64,000 nucleotides of DNA from Bacillus_BD oryzisoli (GTDB taxonomy: Bacteria > Bacillota > Bacilli > Bacillales > Cytobacillaceae), in the NCBI RefSeq assembly GCF_036670025.1, contig NZ_CP137640.1, positions 3,630,001 to 3,694,000 of the forward strand, read 5' to 3'. Made by a program: the position numbers and the translations under genes. Shown here piece after piece: positions 15,254-24,372 of the stretch (its first letter is position 1; each line of letters starts with the position of its first letter). The notes beneath the pieces were generated by a model, which searched no databases, was not told where the DNA came from, and worked only from the letters and a program-made list of their open reading frames with translations.

Positions 15254-15931
15254 CTAATAAGCATCCAATTTTATATATTGATCAATTATAAGAGCAGGCT
15301 CCGTAACCGACTGAATATCCTCAATAGTATACCCTTTTGCCACTTCCACTAGCTTTAAACCAGATTCTGATACGTCCATCACTGCTCGTTCTGTAATAAT
15401 TCGGTTGACAACTCCTTTACCCGTTAAAGGCAAGGTGCATTGTTTTAATATTTTAGGCTTCCCGTTTTTATTTGTGTGATCCATGATAACGATAATCTTT
15501 TTGGCTCCATGAACAAGGTCCATCGCTCCTCCCATGCCTTTAATTATTTTTCCAGGGATCATCCAATTGGCAAGGTCACCTGTCTGGGAAACTTCCATTC
15601 CTCCTAAAATTGCTACATCAATATGCCCACCGCGAATCATGGCAAACGACTCTGCACTGGAAAAATATGATGCACCCTTACTAGCTGTAATGGTTTCTTT
15701 CCCTGCATTAATTAAATCGGGGTCTACCTCTGTTTCTTTGGGGTAAGGACCAATACCAAGCAAGCCGTTTTCAGATTGAAGAACTACCCGTTTATCCTTA
15801 CTTATTAAATTGGCAATTAATGTGGGCATCCCAATGCCTAGATTCACGTAATTCCCTGATTCAATTTCCCTTTCCGCCCTTTTCGCGATTTTCTCCCTAA
15901 TATCCAGTGTTTGATCGATTGGAGTACTCAT
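15254..15931 (-). CDS. scoB: 3-oxoacid CoA-transferase, subunit B
   Basis: 225 aa. The family's catalytic glutamate is Glu54 in SENGLLGIGP, and GGHIDVAILGGMEVS is the conserved beta-subunit segment. With subunit A it moves CoA from succinyl-CoA (or another donor) to a 3-oxoacid. Because it follows acxABC on the same strand, acetoacetate is the likely acceptor: acetone is carboxylated to acetoacetate, then activated to acetoacetyl-CoA. A 3-oxoadipate role (PcaIJ) cannot be ruled out in an aromatic-degrading strain. It overlaps subunit A by 4 nt (ATGA). Confidence 0.9.
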   Translation of the reverse strand: MSTPIDQTLDIREKIAKRAEREIESGNYVNLGIGMPTLIANLISKDKRVVLQSENGLLGIGPYPKETEVDPDLINAGKETITASKGASYFSSAESFAMIRGGHIDVAILGGMEVSQTGDLANWMIPGKIIKGMGGAMDLVHGAKKIIVIMDHTNKNGKPKILKQCTLPLTGKGVVNRIITERAVMDVSESGLKLVEVAKGYTIEDIQSVTEPALIIDQYIKLDAY

Positions 15932-16623
15932 ACCCTTTCCCCCACTTTCTGTACGGTTCGTTTTTCAATCCGTTTCTCTTTCCTGCAAACAACCATTCGT
16001 TGTACATAAATACCAGGTGTCACAACATGCGAAGCAGGAACATCACCCATTTCTTCCACTTCCGCGATTGTAACTGCCCCAGCTGCTGCCATGATTGGAT
16101 TGAAATTTTGTGCCGTTTTGCTGTAAATTAGATTTCCCATTTCATCTGCTCGTAACGCTGATACTAAGCTGAAATCAGCCGTCAGTGCGCTCTCAAGGAT
16201 ATAGTCTTTCCCGTTGAATGTACGAACTTCTTTTCCGTCTGCAACAATAGTTCCTACCCCTGCAGGTGTATAGAAGGCGGGGATCCCGGCTCCTCCAGCG
16301 CGAATTTTTTCTGCTAATGTGCCTTGAGGCAGGAGCTCTACCTCGATTTCGCCTGATAAAAACTGTCTTTCAAACTCCTTATTTTCACCAACATAGGAAC
16401 TAATCATCTTTTTGATTTGTTTTCTTTTTAAAAGAATTCCTAAACCCCAATCATCAATTCCGCAGTTGTTCGAAATGACTGTTAAATTTTTTACACCTGT
16501 TTCAGAAAGAGCTTGAATCAGGTTCTCAGGAATCCCACAAACGCCAAAGCCGCCAACCATAATTACAGCACCATCTTGTATGTCTTTTACCGCTTCTAAT
16601 GAAGAGCTGCATATTTGTTTCAT
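15928..16623 (-). CDS. scoA: 3-oxoacid CoA-transferase, subunit A
   Basis: 231 aa. The N-terminal CoA-binding glycine motif is VGGFGVCGIPENL (about residues 23-35), followed by NNCGIDDWGLG and the GTLAEKIRAGGAGIPAFYTPAG block, all standard for alpha subunits of SCOT/AtoD-type transferases. Start ATG at 16623. It is separated from acxC by about 155 nt that holds a hairpin terminator, so it is partly uncoupled from the acx transcript but probably read through. Confidence 0.9.
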   Translation of the reverse strand: MKQICSSSLEAVKDIQDGAVIMVGGFGVCGIPENLIQALSETGVKNLTVISNNCGIDDWGLGILLKRKQIKKMISSYVGENKEFERQFLSGEIEVELLPQGTLAEKIRAGGAGIPAFYTPAGVGTIVADGKEVRTFNGKDYILESALTADFSLVSALRADEMGNLIYSKTAQNFNPIMAAAGAVTIAEVEEMGDVPASHVVTPGIYVQRMVVCRKEKRIEKRTVQKVGERV

Positions 16624-16722
16624 TCTCTACCCTCATTTCTATCATCATTATTTTCAAGCATTCTAGTTATCTCCTAAATTAAAGGAAGATTCGGCACTCC
16701 TCAGAAGAGCAAAGGAAATAAA

Positions 16723-16748
16723 TAGAGGGAAACCCTTAAGGGTCTCCC
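16723..16748 (-). terminator. Hairpin between acxC and the CoA-transferase genes
   Basis: On the minus strand GGGA-ACCC (16748-16740) pairs with GGGT-TCCC (16735-16727) around TTAA with one bulge, followed by TCTATTTATTT. It probably terminates or attenuates the acx transcript. Confidence 0.6.
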
Positions 16749-16777
16749 ATCCTAGAGAATCACCGTTTACAATCTAA

Positions 16778-17290
16778 TTAACTTTTAACCGTTGGCAATG
16801 GTTTCTTCAGCCACTCCTTATAGAACGTATCGATATCTGGTTCGAAATCAAGAATAATCGGGTACCAAGGCGGAACGGCTTCAACCTCCAGCTGCGCGGC
16901 ACATCCCGGGCAGTAATATTCACGAATCACCTGCCACTCGGGATCTGGCGACATCAATTTCGGATAAATTTCATTCATTTTCTCCTCTGTATCGCGGACA
17001 TAAATTCGTGCTTGCAGCTTCCAATTTTCTCGATAATCACAGAATTCATGACCGCAATCACATTTCACAATACGATCTCCGTTTGCCTTTTGCACGATAT
17101 AGAGATGCAATCCATATGGCAGCAGAATCGGATCGTCCCAGCTTACACGATCTTGCAGCACTTCGCGATAGATTTCAAACCGCTCAGGGTCTTTGTGGCT
17201 TGTCATCATATCTTTTAACTGATAAAATTCCAGAGTTCCATCTATTAATTCACCAATTCTTTTTTTATCGTATTTTGCCACTTTCCTCAC
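16778..17290 (-). CDS. acxC: Acetone carboxylase, gamma subunit
   Basis: 170 aa, matching the roughly 20-kDa gamma subunit of acetone carboxylase. It carries two Cys groups, CDCGHEFC (Cys77, Cys79, Cys84) and CPGC (Cys127, Cys130), fitting the zinc site known for this subunit, and the WYPIILDFEPDIDTFYKEWL C-terminal block is typical. It completes the alpha2-beta2-gamma2 enzyme that carboxylates acetone to acetoacetate with ATP and bicarbonate. It lies 17 nt after acxB. Acetophenone carboxylase has related but differently arranged subunits; the three-gene order and sizes favour acetone. Confidence 0.9.
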   Translation of the reverse strand: MRKVAKYDKKRIGELIDGTLEFYQLKDMMTSHKDPERFEIYREVLQDRVSWDDPILLPYGLHLYIVQKANGDRIVKCDCGHEFCDYRENWKLQARIYVRDTEEKMNEIYPKLMSPDPEWQVIREYYCPGCAAQLEVEAVPPWYPIILDFEPDIDTFYKEWLKKPLPTVKS

Positions 17291-17307
17291 CTCTTTGTTT
17301 CAATTTA

Positions 17308-19584
17308 TTATTTTTTCTTTTTAAATCGATTGATACGTGAACCTAGTGTTGGTACACCTAAATCATCCTCATAGATCATCCATTCTTCGGGAATGCTCCA
17401 GAAGCTCTTGAATTCATTTGTAAACTTTTCACTTAAAGCAAAGCTTTGTGCATACATATGTTTCACCTGGATGGCAGCTTCTTCGTTCATAATCTTCGTT
17501 CTTTCGCCTTCCATCCATTCTTTCGTTGGCTGGCTGCGGTTTAAACGTTCCATACGAATTTGCTTACGTTTTTCTTCAGTTGCCTTAAGATCAACTGAAT
17601 AAACGCCATTTTCCTCTGTAAAAACACATCCGTATACTTGTTCTGCATAACGAAGAAGGATATATTTTTCATTCAAGTCTGTTTCAACTTGCTTTGGATC
17701 CCTTTCAAGAGGATCACCAAAGCCAGGACCCCCGCGAAGGTAGTTCATAATCACATCATAGTCGCCAAATTGCTCCTGTGTTGATACCGCCTGTCTGTCA
17801 CGGTGGATAACCTCGGCCTCCATATTTTCCTCATAGGTTGGATTGTCTGGATCGACATCACCGCCTAACGGGATTGGAAGACCTTTCTCAATTCGTTCTT
17901 TGATGTTTGTTTTATTTGCTTGGAATCGATAGCCTGCAGAAGCCGGGTATCCTCCCATGAGACCGCAGTCTGTCGCCATAACTCCAGAGCCGGCAACAAA
18001 CATCGTCCATTCCTCTGCACCCCATCCTAAACGAAGCGATTGCCAGCCATTTCCGCCACGGTATTTACCAGCCCCGCCTGACCCAGGTAAAATTTGTCTT
18101 CCAAGGAAGATCAGCGGTTCAAGCAGTTCCCAAATTTCCATGTCTCCCATGTCTCCCTCTGGATTCCAAAGAGCAGCTGAATGGCTGATTCCATCTTGAA
18201 CAGCACTTGCCCCAACCCCGCATGAGGAGGTCTCAAAGCTGTTCATAGCAGATAATTGACCATATTGATCATATCCTCCGCCCATCAGCCAGTTAGAGGT
18301 ATGCGCATTTCCAGCGTTTACTTCCTCCAAATATCCGCGTCCAAAGTAAGATCGGCTCAAGCCGCGCCATAAAGGTGACCATGCTGCCACGAGAGCATGC
18401 CATGTATTCGAGTGGGCAGAACGAATATCATCCGGATTAAACCAGGATCCATATGGAATGCCAAACTTACTTGCGTAATAGGCACCATCATTAATCCGGT
18501 CATTTGGTACAAGCGTTTGAGAGAGCATGACCCAGATTCCACTCGTAATCGAAACAGGCGTGGCATTGAATGGGTGCCAGCCCCAGCGGTTTGCTCCTTC
18601 AAAATCAATCTCAAACTTAGCATCCTTATGAACGGTAATTTCAGAAGGTGTATGAATGATCGTATTCAGCTTCGCAAATGAAGGAAGATCTAAATCTTTA
18701 AACGGTACATCAACAAATGATGCTTGACGATATTTTCCTGGAATTAACATTGTTTTTACTTGGTTAACGAAACCGCGGCGTCCATCCTCAATAATCTCAC
18801 GCATAAATTGTTTATAAGCGTCAACGCCTTCTTCCTTAATGACATCTAGTACAAGGTCACGGATCATGTGACATCCGGCGATACGTGTTTTTTCATCCAG
18901 GGTCCAGTATTTAACGGCACGTACGGACCTTGTGCTTTCAAGCAGCCAATCCTTTGATAACGTGTCATTTTGACCAATTTTTCGGCATGTGACTTGATAA
19001 CCATCATCATATCGCTGTACAGGACCCATTGGCATACTTCCCGGTGCAGAGGCACCAGTATCAATTACGTGCGTTACACCGCCTGCCCAGCCAACCACTT
19101 CTCCTTCCCAGAAAATAGGAACAAGGGTATGAACATCACAGGTATGAACATTTCCTACATGGTTATCGTTATTACAGAAAATATCTTTATCGGCAATCCC
19201 GGGATTATCCTCATAATCGTTTTCAATCATAAATTTGATCGCGGCACCCATTGTACCTACGTGAATAATAATCCCGGTTGAAGTGACAATCGAATCGGCT
19301 TCAGGTGTGTACAAACTAAAGCACAGTTCGCCTTCCTGCTCAACAATTGGCGATGCAGCAACCTTTTTTGCCGTTTCCCTTGCATGAACAACACCGCCGC
19401 GCAGCTTGGAATAAATTTTTTCAAAACGAATCGGATCATTTTCTTTAAAAGGAAGTGTGTTTAATCCAGCGTAATGGCCGGTTTCCCTACTAATTTCATC
19501 CATTTCCTTCCGCATTTGCTTTAGCGTTTTTCCGTCCCAGCCAATCGTTTTTTTACCTTGAATATCCTCAAGAGTTTTTGCCAA
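17308..19584 (-). CDS. acxB: Acetone carboxylase, alpha subunit (HyuB-like)
   Basis: 758 aa with the hydantoinase B/oxoprolinase fold, about 85 kDa as expected. Characteristic stretches are CNNDNHVGNVHTCDVH (metal-binding region near residues 135-150), GGVTHVIDTGASAPGS, then FGIPYGSWFNPDD and LPGSGGAGKYRGG. In acetone carboxylase this subunit carries the manganese centre and carries out the carboxylation of phospho-acetone. It is the second gene of the operon (42 nt after acxA). Confidence 0.92.
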   Translation of the reverse strand: MAKTLEDIQGKKTIGWDGKTLKQMRKEMDEISRETGHYAGLNTLPFKENDPIRFEKIYSKLRGGVVHARETAKKVAASPIVEQEGELCFSLYTPEADSIVTSTGIIIHVGTMGAAIKFMIENDYEDNPGIADKDIFCNNDNHVGNVHTCDVHTLVPIFWEGEVVGWAGGVTHVIDTGASAPGSMPMGPVQRYDDGYQVTCRKIGQNDTLSKDWLLESTRSVRAVKYWTLDEKTRIAGCHMIRDLVLDVIKEEGVDAYKQFMREIIEDGRRGFVNQVKTMLIPGKYRQASFVDVPFKDLDLPSFAKLNTIIHTPSEITVHKDAKFEIDFEGANRWGWHPFNATPVSITSGIWVMLSQTLVPNDRINDGAYYASKFGIPYGSWFNPDDIRSAHSNTWHALVAAWSPLWRGLSRSYFGRGYLEEVNAGNAHTSNWLMGGGYDQYGQLSAMNSFETSSCGVGASAVQDGISHSAALWNPEGDMGDMEIWELLEPLIFLGRQILPGSGGAGKYRGGNGWQSLRLGWGAEEWTMFVAGSGVMATDCGLMGGYPASAGYRFQANKTNIKERIEKGLPIPLGGDVDPDNPTYEENMEAEVIHRDRQAVSTQEQFGDYDVIMNYLRGGPGFGDPLERDPKQVETDLNEKYILLRYAEQVYGCVFTEENGVYSVDLKATEEKRKQIRMERLNRSQPTKEWMEGERTKIMNEEAAIQVKHMYAQSFALSEKFTNEFKSFWSIPEEWMIYEDDLGVPTLGSRINRFKKKK

Positions 19585-19626
19585 ATTTAGTACCCCCTTA
19601 AATTGAATTGAATGGATTAAAATCGA

Positions 19627-21762
19627 TTATTTTAATTCCCTTAAATGGAAAATACGATTGCCATCAAGATATGCTTCAAATCCAAGCGGAACAACCAAGG
19701 TAGTCGCCGTGGATTCAAGAATAGAGAAGGCTGAAATCCGGTTACCAGGCAGTAATTTTTCCATTTCATAAATTTCTGCTTGCAGGAACTCACCATCCCA
19801 ATAAATTTCACGGTAACCAATGAAAGCGTCACGAGGCGGTGTTTCACCTGCTAATGGCTCCTGTGGAATTTGCGGTTTTGCTACCTCAACCACACCACGA
19901 ACAATCGCACCCGTAATAGAATAGCCAAGCTCTGGTGAAAGAGCAGCTTTTGCATAAACACGTGCATAGGTCTCTTCAAAAGTTCTCACAAGGCTTTCCC
20001 AATCTTCGACAGAATTAAAGGAAGAAATCGGTGCTTCAATTTCTAAATCATTCAATTGTCCTTGATATTGCATCCGGAATAACAGACGGAAATCAACATC
20101 CTCCGGCTGATAATCATTTTTCCTAAATTCCTCTGTTACTTTGGTCTTTAATTCATCCCATGCGGCTTGTAATTCTCTGCCCGCCATCAGTGCATCGGAA
20201 TCCTCTGCACCATCATCGACATTTAAATCCAATGTTTTGTCATAACGATATTCGAAATCTGCCGCGCCGCAGCCAAATGCTGAGAATCCGGCAGCCCAGG
20301 CAGGGATTAGAACATCTTCAAACCCGAGTCCCTTCGTATAGCCTGCTGTGTGCAACGGACCACCGCCACCATATGAGAAGCAAACATATTGAGATGGAGA
20401 ATATCCTTTTCCTAAAATCATCGACTCAAGGTAGTTTCGAAGCTGTGATTCTAATAATTCAATTACCCCATATGCCGCATCCTCAACGGTTAATCCAAGC
20501 GGATCAGCAATTTGTGTTTTAACTGCTTCATAGGCTTTTGCTTTTGAAAGCTTAATCACACCGCCAATGAAATTATCAGGATTGATTAAGCCAAGTACAA
20601 CGTGACAATCCGAAACAGTCACCGTATCGAGGCCGCCTTCAGGGTTACAGACACCAACGCGTGATCCTGCACTATCAGGTCCTAGCGTAATATTTCCATA
20701 GTTCGGATCAATTCGAACAAAGCTTCCAGTTCCCGCACCGGTTGTATCCATGGAAACAAGCGGCAATGACAGCACAAGGCGAGCCATATCAGGACTTGCA
20801 TTAATCGCTAATTCTCCTTGGGTAATCAATCCAATATCAAAGCTTGTTCCGCCGATATCGGAGCATGCGACGTTTTTCAAACCTAGCTGTTCCGCTAAAT
20901 ATTTAGCACCAACCATACCTCCAATTGGTCCGGAAACGCATGTTCTTGCCAATTCATTTGCTTTGATACTGATCGTACCTCCGTGACTTGCCATAATCCT
21001 TAGATCAAAGTCGGTCCCTGCTTCCCTTAATGCTTTATCAATGTTTGCTAATGTTTGACGTGAAGGTTCCGCCGCATAGGCTTCAACAATGGTTGTATTG
21101 GTCCGATGCGATTCCTTCCGTACTGGATAATAATCCACTGTTGCAAATACCTTAATGTCTTTATTTGCCTTTGCTACAATTTGTTCCGCAATATCACGAA
21201 TTCTTCTTTCGTGGGCAGGATATTTATAGGAATGCAGTAGGCTGACAACAATTGCTTCCACATCCTCATCAATCAATTTTTGGATGGCTGGTTCGATCTC
21301 ATGCTCATAAAGTGGAATCACCACATTTCCGAAAAGGTCTACCCGCTCTGTTACACCGACGGTCCACTTTCTTGGTACAAGAGGCGGGTCAAAGTGATGG
21401 GTATTAATATGAATTTTGTCAGAGTAGGAGTAACCAAGAAACGACTGCAGACCTCGTCCCATACGATGGTTATCCTCCATCCCTTTATTAACAACTAGTC
21501 CAACTCGCCGCCCAACCCTGGAAACGAGACGGTTGAGCATTGCAGTTCCAGAATAAACCCCTGCAAGCAGGTTCGGGAACTCATCTTCCATTTTTGCATC
21601 CCATTGGCTCAAAGCATCTCTAGCAGAGTTTAATAGTCCAATATGTTCGTCTAGCGGAGTTGTTTGTGCCTTCCCGACGACAAAATCTCCTTTTTCATCA
21701 ATAATGAACGTATCTGTCATAGTACCGCCGGCATCAATAGCAAGAATTTGAGATTTGGCCAA
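19627..21762 (-). CDS. acxA: Acetone carboxylase, beta subunit (HyuA-like)
   Basis: 711 aa (about 78 kDa) with the hydantoinase A/ASKHA fold. The N-terminal phosphate loop is DAGGTMTDTF (residues 10-19), and SDIGGTSFDIGLI near 300 is the second nucleotide motif. GYSPSQYVCFSYGGGGPLH is the family's C-terminal signature. In the enzyme this subunit phosphorylates acetone and bicarbonate with ATP. It is the first gene of the operon, behind the sigma-54 promoter at 21854-21869. The only putative regulator nearby is the divergent activator gene at 22334. Confidence 0.92.
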   Translation of the reverse strand: MAKSQILAIDAGGTMTDTFIIDEKGDFVVGKAQTTPLDEHIGLLNSARDALSQWDAKMEDEFPNLLAGVYSGTAMLNRLVSRVGRRVGLVVNKGMEDNHRMGRGLQSFLGYSYSDKIHINTHHFDPPLVPRKWTVGVTERVDLFGNVVIPLYEHEIEPAIQKLIDEDVEAIVVSLLHSYKYPAHERRIRDIAEQIVAKANKDIKVFATVDYYPVRKESHRTNTTIVEAYAAEPSRQTLANIDKALREAGTDFDLRIMASHGGTISIKANELARTCVSGPIGGMVGAKYLAEQLGLKNVACSDIGGTSFDIGLITQGELAINASPDMARLVLSLPLVSMDTTGAGTGSFVRIDPNYGNITLGPDSAGSRVGVCNPEGGLDTVTVSDCHVVLGLINPDNFIGGVIKLSKAKAYEAVKTQIADPLGLTVEDAAYGVIELLESQLRNYLESMILGKGYSPSQYVCFSYGGGGPLHTAGYTKGLGFEDVLIPAWAAGFSAFGCGAADFEYRYDKTLDLNVDDGAEDSDALMAGRELQAAWDELKTKVTEEFRKNDYQPEDVDFRLLFRMQYQGQLNDLEIEAPISSFNSVEDWESLVRTFEETYARVYAKAALSPELGYSITGAIVRGVVEVAKPQIPQEPLAGETPPRDAFIGYREIYWDGEFLQAEIYEMEKLLPGNRISAFSILESTATTLVVPLGFEAYLDGNRIFHLRELK

Positions 21763-21853
21763 ATAAAACGCTCTCCCTTCAATTGAAAGTAAAATGGATT
21801 AAACAGCAGTTTATGTAACATGGCAGTCATATTTATGCTGTTACTTTTATATT

Positions 21854-21869
21854 TGCAAGTAGCGTGCCA
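21854..21869 (-). promoter_or_regulatory. Sigma-54 (SigL) promoter of acxABC
   Basis: On the minus strand TGGCACGCTACTTGCA (21869-21854) matches the -24/-12 consensus TGGCAC-N5-TTGCW exactly. It lies about 90 nt before the acxA start. It pairs logically with the sigma-54-dependent activator encoded divergently. Confidence 0.93.
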
Positions 21870-21952
21870 ATAGTTTGTAATTTTTAAATTTTTTTTAAAG
21901 GGTAGAGTTTTATTCGTTGCTTACGCTCATCATCCACAGTGTTGAAACCCTA

Positions 21953-22026
21953 TGTGAAATGTTCATTTCACAGGTTTTTCAGCATTTCTAAAAGGCTGCT
22001 GTATTGTCAAAAAAATTAACAATACA
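21953..22026. promoter_or_regulatory. Inverted repeats between the sigma-54 promoter and the activator gene
   Basis: TGTGAAATG (21953-21961) and CATTTCACA (21964-21972) form a perfect 9-bp inverted repeat with a 2-nt spacer. TGTATTGT (22000-22007) and ACAATACA (22019-22026) form another of 8 bp. They lie 85-170 nt upstream of the -24 element, the right range for activator binding sites. Confidence 0.5.
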
Positions 22027-22088
22027 ATTTACTAATGCAAACGAAAAAGCCTTCCGTCATATTTTAACTAGGTATCCACCATTATTAG

Positions 22089-22182
22089 AGCTAAATCAAG
22101 TTCAATAAAACTGTAGTGTTTTGCAACACTTGTAGCGCTACAGATTGTTTTATCAAAACACACAATAACTCTTGATTTAGCT
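22089..22182. promoter_or_regulatory. Large nested inverted repeat, candidate enhancer of the acx promoter
   Basis: The outer arms AGCTAAATCAAG (22089-22100) and CTTGATTTAGCT (22171-22182) are perfect 12-bp complements. Inside them CTGTAG (22111-22116) pairs with CTACAG (22138-22143), and two separate palindromes lie in the middle: AGTGTT-TTGC-AACACT (22115-22130) and TGTAGCGCTACA (22131-22142). It lies 220-310 nt upstream of the sigma-54 promoter and 150-245 nt before the activator gene. Together with the repeats at 21953-22026 it fills the 571-nt gap; I see no gene in it. Confidence 0.55.
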
Positions 22183-22333
22183 GACGCACTCGTTTAATAT
22201 TTTAAATATACTGAATATTTTAAATATTAAACATTCCTGTTATTCTCATTGTTTCAGATCTTTTGTTATACGATGCCTTGAATTCAATGATAAAAAATGT
22301 TCTGAATACAAGCCTAAGGAGGTTTCAAGCAAG

Positions 22334-24310
22334 TTGGATAACCCTTTTCTCTCTATTTTTTCCACACAGGATTTATCGAATAAAGTTAGCGAGATCAAAC
22401 ATAAATGGGAAACCTTCATTACCAATCCTGACAATTACGAAAGCCTGGAAAATGTCGTCCGTCGCGAAATCCTGCATTCATGGAGCCGTTGTCAATCGAT
22501 CGGGATTAACCCGGAACAAAGACAAGCAAGAACAGCCCTAACCTCTTTTGAACTCGAAACACTTCTTTCAGAATCCGACCTGTATCATGCAGCTAAACCG
22601 ATAATCGATAGTATTTATGATAAATTAATTGGTACTGGCTACTTAATTACCCTTAATGACGAAAGTGGAAAAATGATTTATTTAAAAGGAGAAAAGGATC
22701 TTATAAAGAAAACGGAAAAGATTAATTTTTTGCCGGGAATGGATTGGAGCGAAAGTGCTGCAGGAACGAATGCCATTGGTACAAGCATTGTTTCTAAAAT
22801 GCCAATCCAAGTATTTTCTGCTGAACATTTCTGTGAAGGCTTCCACCCTATGACCTGTTCTGCATCACCTATATTTCATCCCTATACCAAAAATGCCATT
22901 GGAGCAATCGATTTTACAGGATTTTGGCCTAGCACCCAACCCCACACACTTGGATTAGCCGTATCCCTCGCACAGATGATCGAGCAGCAGCTTCTTTTTA
23001 TCTATCAAAAAAAATATAAACAATTGGAAGAATATTACCACCAATATACATTTAAATGGAAGGAGCATGCTGTTCTTGTCATAAGTAACGAAGCCGTTCT
23101 GGTTAATGGCGACCGAACATTAATGAATACCTTACATTTGAAAAAGGAAAAAACATTTGATAACCATGTAAAAATACAAAAACTTCTTCAAAATCCAGCC
23201 GATTTCTTTAAACAAGCGAAAGGTTATCAATTCATCCATTTGGACCCGATCATCATCAATCATGAAGAGATTGGTTACCTAGCGATTTTTCAAAAGACTA
23301 CAGGAGCGTCATCAAGTATGCTAGCCCAATCAAAGGATCAGCAGCACCAGCTGATTGGTGAGTCTCCGGAAATGAAAGAAATTTTACATAAATGCCGGCA
23401 GATTGCATCGGTCACCACCCCAATCCTGTTAACCGGTGAAACAGGGACTGGAAAAGAATTAATTGCCAGGTATATTCATGAAGTGAGTTCAAGAAGTGAT
23501 AAACCTTTTATTGCGATTAATTGTGGTGCCATGCAGAAAGAGCTCATCGGCAGTGAACTATTCGGTTATGAAAGTGGAACGTTTACCGGTGGAAAAAAAG
23601 AGGGCAAGAAAGGAAAATTTGAAGAAGCAAACGGCGGTACCATCTTTTTAGATGAAATTGGAGAAATGCCGCTCGATATGCAGGTGCATTTACTAAGAGT
23701 TCTTCAAGAAAAAGAGTTTACAAGATTGGGTTCGTCAAAGACAATTAAAATAGACGTAAAAGTGATTGCTGCCACGCACAGAAACTTAGAGGCGATGATT
23801 GAAGAAGGATCATTTCGAAGTGATTTGTTTTTCAGGCTGAATGTCATTTCGTTTACCATTCCCTCCTTATCAGAAAGGAAAAGTGATATCATTCCGATCA
23901 GCAATCACTATTTACAATTGTTTACCGAAAAATATCATAAACCTTTGTCATTCCGTTTAACAGAGAAAACCAAATGCTTCTTTTTAAGCTACAACTGGCC
24001 GGGTAATATTAGAGAATTAAGAAATGCCCTGGAACATGCAGTTATCTTTAGCAGTTCAGCAGAAATTGAACAATGGCATTTACCCGATTATCTTTCCAAT
24101 TTGCCGCATCAGCAATCACTTGTCGAGGCTGGACACACAAGCTTTTCGATTATGGAAAAAACAGAAATGGAGCAGATAAGAAAGCTTTTAATACAAAGCA
24201 AATGGAATATTTCTGCTGTTGCCAAAGAATTGAAAATGGCACGATCCACCTTATATCGGAAGCTTAAAAAGTATCATTTAAAAGAACTGAGTCATGTTGA
24301 GATTCAATGA
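22334..24310 (+). CDS. Sigma-54-dependent transcriptional activator (AcoR/AcxR-like)
   Basis: 658 aa. The N-terminal GAF-type sensor region is about 70-230, with WSESAAGTNAIGTSI as the AcoR-like signature. The AAA+ domain has Walker A GETGTGKE (368-375) and Walker B TIFLDEIGEM. The sigma-54 contact loop reads GTFTGG (415-420) instead of GAFTGA, keeping the key Phe and Thr. The C-terminal Fis-type HTH is ISAVAKELKMARSTLYRKL. The start is TTG at 22334, 10 nt after TAAGGAGG. It is transcribed away from acxABC, whose promoter is sigma-54 type, so it most probably activates that operon in response to acetone or a related ketone. Confidence 0.9.
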   Translation: MDNPFLSIFSTQDLSNKVSEIKHKWETFITNPDNYESLENVVRREILHSWSRCQSIGINPEQRQARTALTSFELETLLSESDLYHAAKPIIDSIYDKLIGTGYLITLNDESGKMIYLKGEKDLIKKTEKINFLPGMDWSESAAGTNAIGTSIVSKMPIQVFSAEHFCEGFHPMTCSASPIFHPYTKNAIGAIDFTGFWPSTQPHTLGLAVSLAQMIEQQLLFIYQKKYKQLEEYYHQYTFKWKEHAVLVISNEAVLVNGDRTLMNTLHLKKEKTFDNHVKIQKLLQNPADFFKQAKGYQFIHLDPIIINHEEIGYLAIFQKTTGASSSMLAQSKDQQHQLIGESPEMKEILHKCRQIASVTTPILLTGETGTGKELIARYIHEVSSRSDKPFIAINCGAMQKELIGSELFGYESGTFTGGKKEGKKGKFEEANGGTIFLDEIGEMPLDMQVHLLRVLQEKEFTRLGSSKTIKIDVKVIAATHRNLEAMIEEGSFRSDLFFRLNVISFTIPSLSERKSDIIPISNHYLQLFTEKYHKPLSFRLTEKTKCFFLSYNWPGNIRELRNALEHAVIFSSSAEIEQWHLPDYLSNLPHQQSLVEAGHTSFSIMEKTEMEQIRKLLIQSKWNISAVAKELKMARSTLYRKLKKYHLKELSHVEIQ

Positions 24311-24372
24311 AACAATGCTATTGATTTTATAGGAGGACGTTTTGATTCCAGTTCCTTCGGAAAGAGGTCAAA

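Noticed and set aside
17008..17340. 110-aa plus-strand frame over acxC and the acxB end
   Set aside because: Shadow of acetone carboxylase genes; His/Arg/Phe-rich without family features.
20160..20522. 120-aa plus-strand frame inside acxA
   Set aside because: Antisense shadow, extreme His/Pro/Leu composition, no RBS.
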